Shown here: piece after piece, positions 16,158-24,383 of the stretch
How positions within the stretch are numbered: the stretch's first letter is position 1
How the letters are laid out: the number at the start of each line of letters is the position of its first letter
Origin: Fen-1038 sp042408355
GTDB taxonomy: Bacteria; Chloroflexota; Anaerolineae; Anaerolineales; Villigracilaceae
Direction of reading: 5' to 3'
NCBI GenBank assembly: GCA_042408355.1
Contig: JBHORD010000094.1
Coordinates: 1 to 64,000 of the forward strand
Length of the DNA stretch: 64,000 nucleotides
Program-made: the position numbers and the translations under genes
The notes under the pieces: model-generated
The model's database searches: none
What the model was told of the DNA's origin: nothing
The model's input: only the letters and a program-made list of their open reading frames with translations

Positions 16158-16829
16158 CTATGCCTTTGACTCCGCCGCGGGCTCGGCAGGTTTTTCGCCT
16201 GCAGGCACGGTGCGGGCGGACAGCAGTTTAATTTCGTCATAGCGGCGCGGATCCATCAAATCTGGTCCGAGCACCGGAATCGGAATCTCCATTCGATCGG
16301 GGCCTTTTTGATACCAGCGCACTTTGCGAATGGATTCCTTATCAATTTTCTCTTGCAGTTTGATCAGACCGGCAGTGAGAGCCTGCGGGGTGGGAGGACA
16401 GCCGGGAATGTAAACATCCACCGGCACGAATTTATCTACACCCGCGACCACGTTGTAACCTTCCTTGAATGGGCCGCCGCCCGAAGCGCACGCGCCCATT
16501 GCGACAACGTATTTTGGTTCCGGCATCTGGTTGTACAAGCGCACGATGGCCGGGATCATTTTCTTTGTGACCGTGCCAGCCACGATCATCAAGTCCGATT
16601 GGCGCGGGCTGGGACGCATGACTTCCATGCCGAAGCGGGCCAGATCGTATCGCGCGGCCTGCGCGGCGATCATCTCGATGGCGCAGCAAGCCAGGCCAAA
16701 CATCATCGGCCACACCGACCAGCGGCGTCCCCAGTTATACAAACGGTCAATCGTTGTGATGCTGACCGCGTGCTGGAGGTCTTCCGGGATTTCGTAGCCC
16801 GGAGAATTCAGTTCTTTGTTATCTGTCAT
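16158..16829 (-). CDS. nuoB: NADH-quinone oxidoreductase subunit B
   Basis: Carries cluster N2, the last Fe-S centre before quinone in complex I. All four ligands are present: C48-C49 (GLACCAIEM), C114 (MGACASGGG) and C144 (PGCPPTPQAL). The C-terminal 60 residues extend beyond the short NuoB core (about 160 residues) with a Pro/Ala-rich end. Its ATG lies inside the 3' end of iscX (11-bp overlap), so translation is probably coupled. nuoA, expected upstream, is absent. Confidence 0.96.
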   Translation of the reverse strand: MTDNKELNSPGYEIPEDLQHAVSITTIDRLYNWGRRWSVWPMMFGLACCAIEMIAAQAARYDLARFGMEVMRPSPRQSDLMIVAGTVTKKMIPAIVRLYNQMPEPKYVVAMGACASGGGPFKEGYNVVAGVDKFVPVDVYIPGCPPTPQALTAGLIKLQEKIDKESIRKVRWYQKGPDRMEIPIPVLGPDLMDPRRYDEIKLLSARTVPAGEKPAEPAAESKA

Positions 16830-17028
16830 TCATTAACTCCTCAAACCATTCTTGATAGATTGCCAAAAGGATGTCGTCGTTGCAAAGAGCGGGATCATCC
16901 TCGAATTCCTGAAGTTTCAAGGTCCAGTCATAAATTTGCTGCAGGCTTACTTCTTCGATGTTTATGTCTGGATGCTGCCGGCGCAACTCCAAAGCGATTG
17001 CGTATGATGTTTCCCAATTCAAAGTCAT
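16819..17028 (-). CDS. iscX: IscX-like Fe-S assembly protein
   Basis: Small acidic protein of the IscX (YfhJ) family, which binds the cysteine desulfurase IscS and iron and tunes cluster assembly. The 69 residues align along their length with that family: LNWETSYAIALELRRQHPD, then LQQIYDWTLKLQEFEDDP and ILLAIYQEWFEE, keeping the conserved W, DDP and acidic patch. The ATG at 17028 (MTLNWE) fits the family length; a further in-frame ATG at 17055 lies in an AATTACC-rich hairpin and is less likely. It is the first gene of the nuo block and overlaps nuoB. Placing it with complex I rather than an isc operon is unusual. Confidence 0.82.
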   Translation of the reverse strand: MTLNWETSYAIALELRRQHPDINIEEVSLQQIYDWTLKLQEFEDDPALCNDDILLAIYQEWFEELMNDR

Positions 17029-17037
17029 TGGTAGTTC

Positions 17038-17073
17038 GTAATTGGTAATTGCCATTTACCAATTACCAATTAC
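17038..17073 (-). other. 14-bp perfect hairpin between aldehyde dehydrogenase and iscX
   Basis: Arms GTAATTGGTAATTG and CAATTACCAATTAC with an 8-nt loop. One arm covers the stop codon of the dehydrogenase. No T-tract follows, so it may mark the 5' leader of the iscX-nuo mRNA or a processing site. Confidence 0.65.
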
Positions 17074-18548
17074 TCTTCTCTATTATCAATCTGCGCCCGC
17101 TGGAGTTTTCCCGAATAATCCACATAAATGGATTTCCATTCGGTGAACAATTCGAGCGCGGCCTGCCCGGCTTCGCGGTGGCCGTTGCCGGTGCCGCGCA
17201 CGCCGCCGAACGGGAATTGGATTTCCGCGCCGGTCGTGCCGTGATTGATGTAAACCAGGCCGGTGAAAATGTCGCGCATTGCCGTAAAGGCGCGGTTGAC
17301 ATCTTGCGTGAAGATCGAAGTCGATAGCCCGTATTGCGAATGATTGTTGACTTCGATGGCTTCTTCGAGCGAATTGACTTCGATGATCGAAAGCACGGGG
17401 CCGAATATTTCTTCCCGTTCCAGCGTGGACCCGGGCCGGACGCCGTCAAACAAAGTGGGGGCGTAGAAAAAGCCTTTTCCGTTAACATCGGCGATCTGCG
17501 CGCCGGTCAAAACGCGCGCGCCTTCTTTCTGTCCGATCTGAACGTAGTTGTGGATTCGATCCAACGCGGGTTTATTGATGACGGGACCAACTTCCACGTT
17601 TGGATCCAGCCCGTTGCCGAGAGTCAATTTTTGGGTCCGGGCAAGAAGCGATTCTTTTAGCTTGGGCGCGATTCCTTTTTGAACGATGAGTCGGCTGGCG
17701 GCTGTGCATCGCTGACCGGTTGTCCCGAATGCGGCCCACAGTGTCGCGTCGGTGACGAGTTCGAGATTGGCATCATCTAAAACGATGATGGCATTTTTGC
17801 CGCCCATTTCAAGCGAAACTTTTTTGTTGAGCTTGCCGGCGGCCTCGGCAATTGCGCGCCCCGTTGTGGTTGAGCCGGTGAACGAAAGCACGCGCACGCC
17901 CGGATGGCTGACGAGCGCTTTGGCAACGTTCGCGCCGGGCGCGAGCAAAAGATTGAACACGCCTGCGGGAATTCCGGCCTCTTCAAAAACTTTGACGAAC
18001 GCGGCGGAGATGGCAGGCGTTTCCGGCGAGGGTTTCCAGATGATGGTGTTGCCTGCAATCAACGCGGGAAAGATTTTCCATGAGGGAACCGCGATGGGAA
18101 AATTCCAGGGCGTGATGATTCCGACCACGCCGGACGGATCGCGCACGGCCATTCCAAATTTATTTGGCATTTCAACGGGCGCGGTGTAACCGAGCAAACG
18201 CCGCCCTTCGCCGCCCATGTAGTAGGCCATATCTATGGCTTCCTGCACATCACCGCGCGCTTCTGCAATGACCTTGCCCATGTCTTGAGTAAGCAGGCGC
18301 GCGAGTTCTTCTTTTTTTTGCTTGAGAAGATCGCCAACTTTAAAGAGAAGTTCGCCGCGCAATGGAGCGGGAGTCAACCGCCAGGAGTGGAAGGCGTTGG
18401 TTGCGGCTTGAACGGCGGCTTCTACATCGGCCACATCCGCCGCGTGGATTTGAGCGAGCACTTCTTCATTTGCCGGGTTGATCGTGTCGAAGGTCTTTCC
18501 GCCGCGCCCTTTGACCCATTTGCCGCCGATGTAATTCTGAAATTCCAT
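17070..18548 (-). CDS. NAD(P)-dependent aldehyde dehydrogenase
   Basis: Oxidises an aldehyde to the acid. Residues for catalysis are intact: N149 in TPWNFP, general base E247 in LEMGGKN and nucleophile C281 in GQRCTA; the cofactor loop FTGSTTTGR is at 223-231. GQRCTAASR and the overall pattern resemble semialdehyde dehydrogenases (succinate, aminoadipate or 2-oxoglutarate semialdehyde groups), but the substrate cannot be assigned. Length (492) is normal. It is transcribed away from a SufR-like regulator; a good promoter and a palindrome lie between them, so that regulator may control it. Confidence 0.9.
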   Translation of the reverse strand: MEFQNYIGGKWVKGRGGKTFDTINPANEEVLAQIHAADVADVEAAVQAATNAFHSWRLTPAPLRGELLFKVGDLLKQKKEELARLLTQDMGKVIAEARGDVQEAIDMAYYMGGEGRRLLGYTAPVEMPNKFGMAVRDPSGVVGIITPWNFPIAVPSWKIFPALIAGNTIIWKPSPETPAISAAFVKVFEEAGIPAGVFNLLLAPGANVAKALVSHPGVRVLSFTGSTTTGRAIAEAAGKLNKKVSLEMGGKNAIIVLDDANLELVTDATLWAAFGTTGQRCTAASRLIVQKGIAPKLKESLLARTQKLTLGNGLDPNVEVGPVINKPALDRIHNYVQIGQKEGARVLTGAQIADVNGKGFFYAPTLFDGVRPGSTLEREEIFGPVLSIIEVNSLEEAIEVNNHSQYGLSTSIFTQDVNRAFTAMRDIFTGLVYINHGTTGAEIQFPFGGVRGTGNGHREAGQAALELFTEWKSIYVDYSGKLQRAQIDNREE

Positions 18549-18617
18549 TGAGTTCCTCTAAAAGGTGTGTTGTCCGAAAAGCAACAGGCTTATGGTATTT
18601 CTTCGCAAACCTGATGG

Positions 18618-18645
18618 ATTATAGCACTTTGAATTTTAAAGTCAA
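18618..18645 (-). promoter_or_regulatory. Promoter of the aldehyde dehydrogenase gene
   Basis: Minus strand: TTGACT (18645-18640), 16-bp spacer, TATAAT (18623-18618). The leader to the ATG is about 63 nt. Confidence 0.8.
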
Positions 18646-18650
18646 TTGAA

Positions 18651-18674
18651 TTATGCAAAAATATATTTGCATAA
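18651..18674. promoter_or_regulatory. Palindromic operator candidate between divergent genes
   Basis: Perfect 9-bp arms TTATGCAAA and TTTGCATAA around a 6-nt AT-rich centre. It touches the -35 region of the regulator gene and lies 5 bp upstream of the -35 of the dehydrogenase, the expected place for an autoregulatory site. Confidence 0.7.
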
Positions 18675-18693
18675 ATGAATTTATGAGTATAAT
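18666..18693 (+). promoter_or_regulatory. Promoter of the SufR-like regulator gene
   Basis: TTTGCA (18666-18671), 16-bp spacer, TATAAT (18688-18693). The -35 coincides with the right arm of the palindrome. The -10 ends 12 nt before the ATG, so the leader is at most a few nucleotides. Confidence 0.7.
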
Positions 18694-18705
18694 CATGCCG
18701 TTCTC

Positions 18706-19314
18706 ATGACAACAGCCCGCCAGAAAATCCTGGCGTATTTCAAGAAACAGCGTATCGCTTCGGCGGCGCAAATCGGGCGCGGACTGAATATGTCTTCGGC
18801 GGCTGTGCGGCATCATCTGTCCATCATGCTGGCGGACGGGCGCATTGAGGCGCTGGAGGAAAATCGCAAAAGCGGACGCGGCAGACCGGTCAAGTTGTAT
18901 AAATTGTCGGAGAAAATCCTGGGGGATAATTTCGCTTTGCTTTCCGACGCGGTCTTGCGGGAATGGCTGAGCGGCTTATCGCCGTCGAAGCGGGAAGAGG
19001 CGATGAAGAAAATCGCCGGGACGTTGACCGATCAAATTGGGGAAAGCCGGCCTGAAGTCCCGGCCGCGAAGCGGCTGACAATTGTCATCGAAAAATTAAA
19101 CGCATTGCATTATCAGGCGCGGTGGGAAGCGGGGGCAGAAGGTCCAAGAATTTTGTTTGGGCATTGTCCGTACGCGGCTATCATCAAGGACCATCCCGAA
19201 TTGTGCCGGGTGGATTCTGAAATGCTTTCGATTGCTTTGCAATCCCCGGCGCGCCAAACTGCGAAGATTGATGTAAATGGCGCGGCGGCGTGCATCTTCA
19301 CCTTGAGAAAATAA
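18706..19314 (+). CDS. SufR-like transcriptional regulator (ArsR/DeoR-type HTH, Cys-rich C-terminus)
   Basis: DNA-binding regulator of the COG2345/SufR type, which in cyanobacteria and actinobacteria represses Fe-S assembly genes through an Fe-S cluster. A winged HTH occupies residues 1-70 (IASAAQIGRGLNMSSAAVRH; GRGRPVKLYKL). The C-terminal domain keeps the ligand-like cysteines in FGHCPYAAI, PELCRVD and AAACIF, spaced as in the family. The start ATG is unambiguous but has no ribosome site. Targets are unknown; adjacency to iscX-nuo and the aldehyde dehydrogenase, and the palindrome upstream, make those genes candidates (inference). Confidence 0.82.
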   Translation: MTTARQKILAYFKKQRIASAAQIGRGLNMSSAAVRHHLSIMLADGRIEALEENRKSGRGRPVKLYKLSEKILGDNFALLSDAVLREWLSGLSPSKREEAMKKIAGTLTDQIGESRPEVPAAKRLTIVIEKLNALHYQARWEAGAEGPRILFGHCPYAAIIKDHPELCRVDSEMLSIALQSPARQTAKIDVNGAAACIFTLRK

Positions 19315-19344
19315 AATCCCCAGGTCAAACGACCTGGGGATTTT
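19313..19344. terminator. Bidirectional terminator
   Basis: Perfect 14-bp stem AAAATCCCCAGGTC / GACCTGGGGATTTT with AAAC loop. It separates the convergent regulator gene and the KAS III-like gene and has T-runs on both strands. Confidence 0.9.
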
Positions 19345-19360
19345 ATTGATGATCAAATTT

Positions 19361-20620
19361 TTATTCGCCCATTTCAACAGCCAGCACATCGTAATATGTT
19401 CCCGCACCGAAGCCGTCAATCAAGATGTGGTCTCCCGGTTTCAGCTTTGGCAATTGGCGCAGGAAGGCGATCATGTTGGACGCGGCGCTGACATTGCCGA
19501 ATTCGCTCAACAGCCAGGGCATTGGCAGGCTGATTCCCAGATTTTGAAGATTCTTTTCTTTGAGTTTATTGATCTTGTAATTGGCGTGGTGGACGATTGC
19601 CACAGCGAGCGATTTTCCGGTTTCACCGAGCTGTGCCAGGCGGGCCTGATAAGCCTGATAGGCATCGCTTACCACTTGAACGCCGGTGCGGACAAACAGC
19701 TTGACCATTCCCATGGGACCGGCCATCACGACGGATGATCCATCCTCTGGCTCATGCATCAAGCCTGCAATCCGGATATGATTTCCGTTGGTTTCCGTCA
19801 CTTCAATATTTGTTCCGCTTTCCGATTTTTTGGGGGAGTGCGGGTAATGCATTTTAACTTGCAGAGTGCCGTCCTCGTCGAATTCTTCGCGTGAACTGCC
19901 CGCCAGGAATTTCATGGTCTTTCCGGGGATGAGCCCGATGATTCCCGCGGCATTCCCAAACAACTGCAGTGCGCTTGTATCGCGCGAGAGATTGACGAAA
20001 CGGCTTAGGCCCTCAATGCCGCCGACCAGCACTTTTTTGCCGCGCACGGCCTCCGCAATATTGTGGGAAAGTTTTTTGTTCTCAGGCAGATCAGGATTGA
20101 GCGCCAAATGCAGACTGCTGACCGATCCGTCGCAGGCTTTGTGAACGGCGACCTTCAAGGCGCTGTCACGGATGCCCGCCGCGTACGCAATCCGGTCCAG
20201 ATAATCCTCGGTGATGGGCGCGCTCATGCCGATCAAAACGGCCTCGATTTCAGACGGCTTCCAGCCGCAAGCCTGCGCGGCTTCTTTCAAAAAACGCGCG
20301 CCGACTTCCACCTCGACTTCGATATTTTGTTCCTTTGACAGGGGGGCAATGTGATGTCTGCTCAGGAAGCCAAGTTCGGCAAGATTCAAACTCTCTTCCT
20401 TGGTAAGCGGCCGGCCTAAACGTTTTTCCAGGAGGGCAGGCAGAGTCTGGTTATCGTAGCTTTCGCCCCAGGTGCCGTACGCGCCGCCCAATCCAAGCGT
20501 CGGATGGCTGACGCGCACAAGTCCATACGGGACGCCTTCTCCCACTGGTATGATTCCCTTTTCAACGCCTGCTTCGTCAAAAAAAGACGTTGGAGTTTTT
20601 TCAATAGTGAACATGATCAT
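19361..20620 (-). CDS. 3-oxoacyl-ACP synthase III-like condensing enzyme
   Basis: Thiolase-fold enzyme expected to join an acyl-CoA to malonyl-ACP or a related acceptor. The Cys-His-Asn triad of KAS III is visible: C163 in HKACDGSVSS, H344 (or H345) in VHHANYKI, and N376 in EFGNVSAAS. At 419 residues it is about 100 longer than FabH, with an extra N-terminal segment and an insert around 235-290, so it is not ordinary FabH and could make a specialised lipid. No ACP or fab gene is adjacent. Two ATGs (20620 and 20614) are possible; AAGGA lies upstream of both. Confidence 0.82.
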   Translation of the reverse strand: MIMFTIEKTPTSFFDEAGVEKGIIPVGEGVPYGLVRVSHPTLGLGGAYGTWGESYDNQTLPALLEKRLGRPLTKEESLNLAELGFLSRHHIAPLSKEQNIEVEVEVGARFLKEAAQACGWKPSEIEAVLIGMSAPITEDYLDRIAYAAGIRDSALKVAVHKACDGSVSSLHLALNPDLPENKKLSHNIAEAVRGKKVLVGGIEGLSRFVNLSRDTSALQLFGNAAGIIGLIPGKTMKFLAGSSREEFDEDGTLQVKMHYPHSPKKSESGTNIEVTETNGNHIRIAGLMHEPEDGSSVVMAGPMGMVKLFVRTGVQVVSDAYQAYQARLAQLGETGKSLAVAIVHHANYKINKLKEKNLQNLGISLPMPWLLSEFGNVSAASNMIAFLRQLPKLKPGDHILIDGFGAGTYYDVLAVEMGE

Positions 20621-20737
20621 TCATTCCTTTCATGTATGGGCGTAACACTGACGGCCCGGGAAAGTTTCGGAAAATGGGGACAAGCATGGGCGCTTCTCGT
20701 TTTCGAACCGATATGAATTATAAACCTTATAGGCATT

Positions 20738-20853
20738 TCCATATTGACGGGAAAGAAACTTGATCGCGGAGGCTTGCATTGACTGGCGAAGCCGTGTCGA
20801 AGGGCAGGCCTTTGCGGTCGAAAATGGTTTTTCGCGTTAAAAAACGGCAGAAC
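20738..20853 (-). repeat. Dispersed repeat family R1, copy C (internally deleted)
   Basis: Reverse orientation. Contains TTGACGGGAAAG, GGCGAAGCCGTGTCGAAG and GCGGTCGAAAATGGTTTTTC, matching the reverse complement of copies A and B. It fills most of the gap between the KAS III-like and TadG-like genes. Confidence 0.75.
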
Positions 20854-20867
20854 CACCCTATAAAAAT

Positions 20868-20901
20868 AAAAAGTGCAACCGTTCAACGCGTTGCACTTTT
20901 T
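20868..20901 (-). terminator. Terminator after the TadG-like gene
   Basis: Perfect 12-bp stem AAAAAGTGCAAC / GTTGCACTTTTT with a 10-nt loop, 75 nt beyond the stop. Confidence 0.8.
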
Positions 20902-20975
20902 ATGTGACGATTGAGAACGTCCCGAAGGCTCTATAAAGAGGCTCGCGGAGCAACAAAACCTTCAGGCGCGATCAG

Positions 20976-22217
20976 TCATTTGATTAATGCCGCAGAGAGG
21001 TCTTCATAGGGTTGATAATTATCGTTGCGATTGTAACTCACGTATATATCCGCGGTCCCTCCGGAAGTCACGGTGTAGCCAACGACCTGGCTGTCATAGC
21101 CGGCTGTTCCTGAGTTACCGTACATAGTTACGTTGGCGGAAGGCGCCAGAATGGTGCCTGTCACCGTGCCGGTACCATTTCCTCTTAAATCCAATGACTG
21201 GGTATTTAGCAGGTTTCCATTGGCATCCACTTGAGGAGCCAAATACATGAGGACGCCTTTCCAACTCCCGGCAGTCGGAGCGGAGGCCGTCAGGTTTCCG
21301 CCGCCGTTGAATTTTATGCTGAAGTTTGGGGATGTGATATAAAACGTGACTCCGTTCCCGCTGATTGAACCGTGAAAAGGCCCCGGACTGTTCGTTACGC
21401 AATAGAGGCCAGAAGAAAAGTTCATATCTCCGCTAAATGCAACTTTGCTTCCGTCGGCACCGGCTTGGGGATACCAGGTGTTGCCTGTTTGTGTGGCGGT
21501 TCCGTCGCATTTGGGCGTTGGCGGCATGAGGTTCTTATATTGATACCAGGTGTACTGCGCCGCATTGGTGGTGATGTTTGAAATCGTTGTCTGACAAGAA
21601 AACGAAGTGCCGCCGACCACCGTCACAGAGGGCGCGTTGATTCCCGCGTTTCCATTGCAGTAGGCCGCGCTAGAGCTGGTCGAGTTCGAGAATATCCCGC
21701 CGCCCGTGACATTCCACTTAGGCGTGCCAATTGCGCTGTACCCTGTGCCAGTGGGCGCCAAAGAAACGATTGCGTTTCCGTTGAACATTGGAGCAGTGTA
21801 GGTGCCGCATGACCGCGAAGTGGCGCTGACTGTATTGGTGAGTTGTTTTATTCCAAGCACGGGAGCGAAATAGGTGTTGATGTGCGAAACGATCTGAACA
21901 GTGATGTCTTTTCCGGGGGCATTTCCGGGGCATGCGCCTGCGGGCGAGTCGGCAACGCTCACGGTTACTGTGCTGTTCACACCATTTTTTTCATAGCCGT
22001 TGGTTGCCGCTGAAGCCCAAGCCGCAGCGGTAATGTCCTTTTGTCTCGCGTTGGCCAGCGCCGCGGAGAGAGCGGCGGCGTCGGCCGCGTTCTGGGCATT
22101 GCGGCGGTCCGAATAAGCATTGCCCCCGTCAATGGCCAGCCCGGTCATGCCAATCAAGGCGATAATTCCAAAAACGATGAGGATCAGAGCCTGTCCTTGT
22201 TCATATTTCTTGAACAT
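20976..22217 (-). CDS. TadG-like Flp pilus-associated protein
   Basis: Resembles TadE/TadG minor pilins or surface proteins. The N-terminus is short, positively charged (MFKKYEQGQ), then a single hydrophobic helix (ALILIVFGIIALIGMTGLAI) and the conserved DGGNAYSDRRNAQNAADAAA (about 29-48) typical of the TadG-like N-terminal domain. The remaining 350 residues are beta-rich, Gly/Asn/Thr-rich and contain eight or more Cys, fitting an exported, disulfide-stabilised domain. No tad or cpa genes are in the window, so it is an orphan here. I choose the ATG at 22217 (GGAG 7 nt upstream); an in-frame GTG is 12 nt earlier. Exact role unknown. Confidence 0.75.
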   Translation of the reverse strand: MFKKYEQGQALILIVFGIIALIGMTGLAIDGGNAYSDRRNAQNAADAAALSAALANARQKDITAAAWASAATNGYEKNGVNSTVTVSVADSPAGACPGNAPGKDITVQIVSHINTYFAPVLGIKQLTNTVSATSRSCGTYTAPMFNGNAIVSLAPTGTGYSAIGTPKWNVTGGGIFSNSTSSSAAYCNGNAGINAPSVTVVGGTSFSCQTTISNITTNAAQYTWYQYKNLMPPTPKCDGTATQTGNTWYPQAGADGSKVAFSGDMNFSSGLYCVTNSPGPFHGSISGNGVTFYITSPNFSIKFNGGGNLTASAPTAGSWKGVLMYLAPQVDANGNLLNTQSLDLRGNGTGTVTGTILAPSANVTMYGNSGTAGYDSQVVGYTVTSGGTADIYVSYNRNDNYQPYEDLSAALIK

Positions 22218-22480
22218 TTTTATCTCCACTTCTAGTAGGAAAAAGACGACTGCAAAATTGATTATATATTAAACACTATCGTTTGCGAGAGACAAAACCC
22301 TCTATTTGCGCAATCTGTAAGGGCCTAGTAAGGTTTTTGCTGTAACCGAAGCGCTGTTTTTCTGTCTAGGGATGGGGGTTTTCTAAAAATCGCGCCAATT
22401 AAGCTTCCGGGGAACGCGGCGGGGAAGTTTCGGGCATGATTCAATTATCCGGTACGAAACATCCATTGAAAATAAGACAA
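22218..22480. other. Intergenic region upstream of the TadG-like gene
   Basis: No gene supported. A TATAAT on the minus strand (22266-22261) could be the -10 of the TadG-like gene, with no convincing -35. The rest shows no repeat or RNA I recognise. Confidence 0.4.
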
Positions 22481-22505
22481 GAGCGGTTCTTCCACAGAAC
22501 CGCTC
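22481..22505 (-). terminator. Terminator after glmS
   Basis: Perfect 10-bp stem GAGCGGTTCT / AGAACCGCTC with TCCAC loop; on the minus strand it is followed by TTGTCTTATTTTC. Confidence 0.8.
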
Positions 22506-22541
22506 CTGTTATGTTTCGCCAATTTGGTCTCGAGCGGTGAA

Positions 22542-24383
22542 TTATTCCACCGTTACGCTCTTGGCAAGGTTTCTTGGCTGATCCACATCCAGCCCGCGAA
22601 GGGCGGCGATATGATAAGCCAATAGTTGAAGCGGCAGAACTGTTATTACCGGCGAGAGCATCCACGGCGCTTCCGGGATGCGGATGATGTGATCGGCCAT
22701 TCCCTCGACAAGCGTGTCGCCGTCCGTTGCAACAGCGATCACGGTTCCGCCGCGCGCTTTGGCCTGCTGAATTTGTGAAATCATTTTTTCATGCCATGGA
22801 TCTTTGGGCGCAAGGCACACCACCGGCATCGTTTTGTCAATCAATGCAATCGGTCCATGCTTCATTTCGCCTGCCGGATATCCCTCGGCGTGAATATATG
22901 AAATCTCCTTTAACTTTAGCGCGCCTTCGTAGGCGATGGGCATGTTGATGCCGCGTCCGAGATAAAGACAATCGCGCACATCTTTCAACACATGAGCGAC
23001 CTTCTCAACTTCAGCTTCGCGCTCCAGCGTGCGGCCGACGAGATCGGGCACGAGGCGCAAATCGGCGACCAGCGCTTTGCGCGTCTTTTCGTCAATAACG
23101 CCGCGCAAGTCAGCCAAAAGGATCGCCAGCATGTATTGATCCACCAGAGGGGCGGTAAAGGCTTTCGTGGAGGCCACGCCGATTTCGGGTCCGGTTTGCA
23201 TCGAGATGAATCCGTCGGCGATGCGCATGGCTTGCGATCCGATCGCGTTGACGATGCTCCAGATGGTTGCGCCCTTGCGCCGTCCTTCCTCCATGGCGGC
23301 CAATGTGTCTGCCGTTTCGCCCGATTGCGAAATGGCAAGCACGACTGTTTTGTCGTCAATGATCGGATCGCTGTAACGAAACTCCGAGGCGATGACAACT
23401 TCCACCGGTACGCGCGCGATCTTTTCAATCAAATATTTTCCAACCATTCCCGCATACGCCGCGGTGCCGCAGGCGGTGATGTAAATCTTTTCGATTTTGT
23501 TCGCCAGCTCTTTTGTGAGTTTAAGATCAGGCAGACGAATTTCGCCTCGGCCAAAATCCACGCGGCCCGCCAGCGTATCGGTCACTGCCCGCACTTGTTC
23601 GTGAATTTCCTTTTGCATGAAGTGGCGGTACTCGCCTTTCTCCGCCGACACCGGGTCCCACGACACGGAGTGAACCTGCGGTTCGATTTTATTGCCGTCG
23701 AGCGTTTGAACGCAAACCGCCTCGCGGGTCACGACGGCCATCTGGCGCGACTCCAAAAAAATCACATTGCGCGTGTGATCCATAATGGCCGGCGTGTCGC
23801 TGGCCAGGAAATTTTCGTTCTCGCCTAAACCAATCACCACGCCGCCGGCATTCCCGATTCGCGCGGTGACAATCTTGTCGGGTTCATCTGCCGACATCAG
23901 CACCACGACATTCGCGCCCTGAATTTGATTGAAGGTCTGCCGCGCCGATTCGACCAAATCGAGCCCTGTTGCAAGATAATGCTCGACGAGATGGACAATC
24001 GTTTCCGTGTCGGTTTCCGATTGGAATTCAACGCCTTCGGCCGTCAACTCATCTTTCAATTCGAGAAAATTCTCGACGATGCCGTTCTGAACAACGACCA
24101 CGCGTCCGTTGCGGCTGACATGCGGATGCGCATTGCGCTGTGACGGCGCGCCATGCGTTGCCCAACGCGTATGACCGATTCCAGGCGCTCCGTTGATGGG
24201 CGATTTGTTCACGAGATCAATCAATTGAGATAACTTGCCCGCGTCTTTTCGGACTTCGAGCTGGCCGCCGTTAAAGACGGCGATTCCAGCCGAGTCGTAG
24301 CCGCGATATTCCAGCCTCTTCAGGCCGTTGAGGATGATCGGCGTCGCATCACGCGGCCCGATATATCCGACGATTCCACACAT
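22542..24383 (-). CDS. glmS: Glutamine--fructose-6-phosphate aminotransferase (isomerising)
   Basis: Makes glucosamine-6-phosphate, the entry to peptidoglycan and amino-sugar synthesis. The N-terminal glutaminase has nucleophile C2 (MCGIVGYIG) and RWATHG; two SIS isomerase domains follow (CGTAAYAGMVGKYLIEK; SQSGETADTLAAM), and the C-terminus DQPRNLAKSVTVE is the conserved ending. Length (613) is standard. GGAGGATCTCCC precedes the ATG. I see no glmS ribozyme in the upstream 420 bp: the core that ribozyme needs and its cleavage context are not evident. Confidence 0.97.
   Translation of the reverse strand: MCGIVGYIGPRDATPIILNGLKRLEYRGYDSAGIAVFNGGQLEVRKDAGKLSQLIDLVNKSPINGAPGIGHTRWATHGAPSQRNAHPHVSRNGRVVVVQNGIVENFLELKDELTAEGVEFQSETDTETIVHLVEHYLATGLDLVESARQTFNQIQGANVVVLMSADEPDKIVTARIGNAGGVVIGLGENENFLASDTPAIMDHTRNVIFLESRQMAVVTREAVCVQTLDGNKIEPQVHSVSWDPVSAEKGEYRHFMQKEIHEQVRAVTDTLAGRVDFGRGEIRLPDLKLTKELANKIEKIYITACGTAAYAGMVGKYLIEKIARVPVEVVIASEFRYSDPIIDDKTVVLAISQSGETADTLAAMEEGRRKGATIWSIVNAIGSQAMRIADGFISMQTGPEIGVASTKAFTAPLVDQYMLAILLADLRGVIDEKTRKALVADLRLVPDLVGRTLEREAEVEKVAHVLKDVRDCLYLGRGINMPIAYEGALKLKEISYIHAEGYPAGEMKHGPIALIDKTMPVVCLAPKDPWHEKMISQIQQAKARGGTVIAVATDGDTLVEGMADHIIRIPEAPWMLSPVITVLPLQLLAYHIAALRGLDVDQPRNLAKSVTVE

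Noticed and set aside
15188..16231. Plus-strand open frame (347 codons) over nuoCD
   Set aside because: Antisense of a conserved complex I gene; composition (Phe/His/Asp-rich) is typical of shadow frames.
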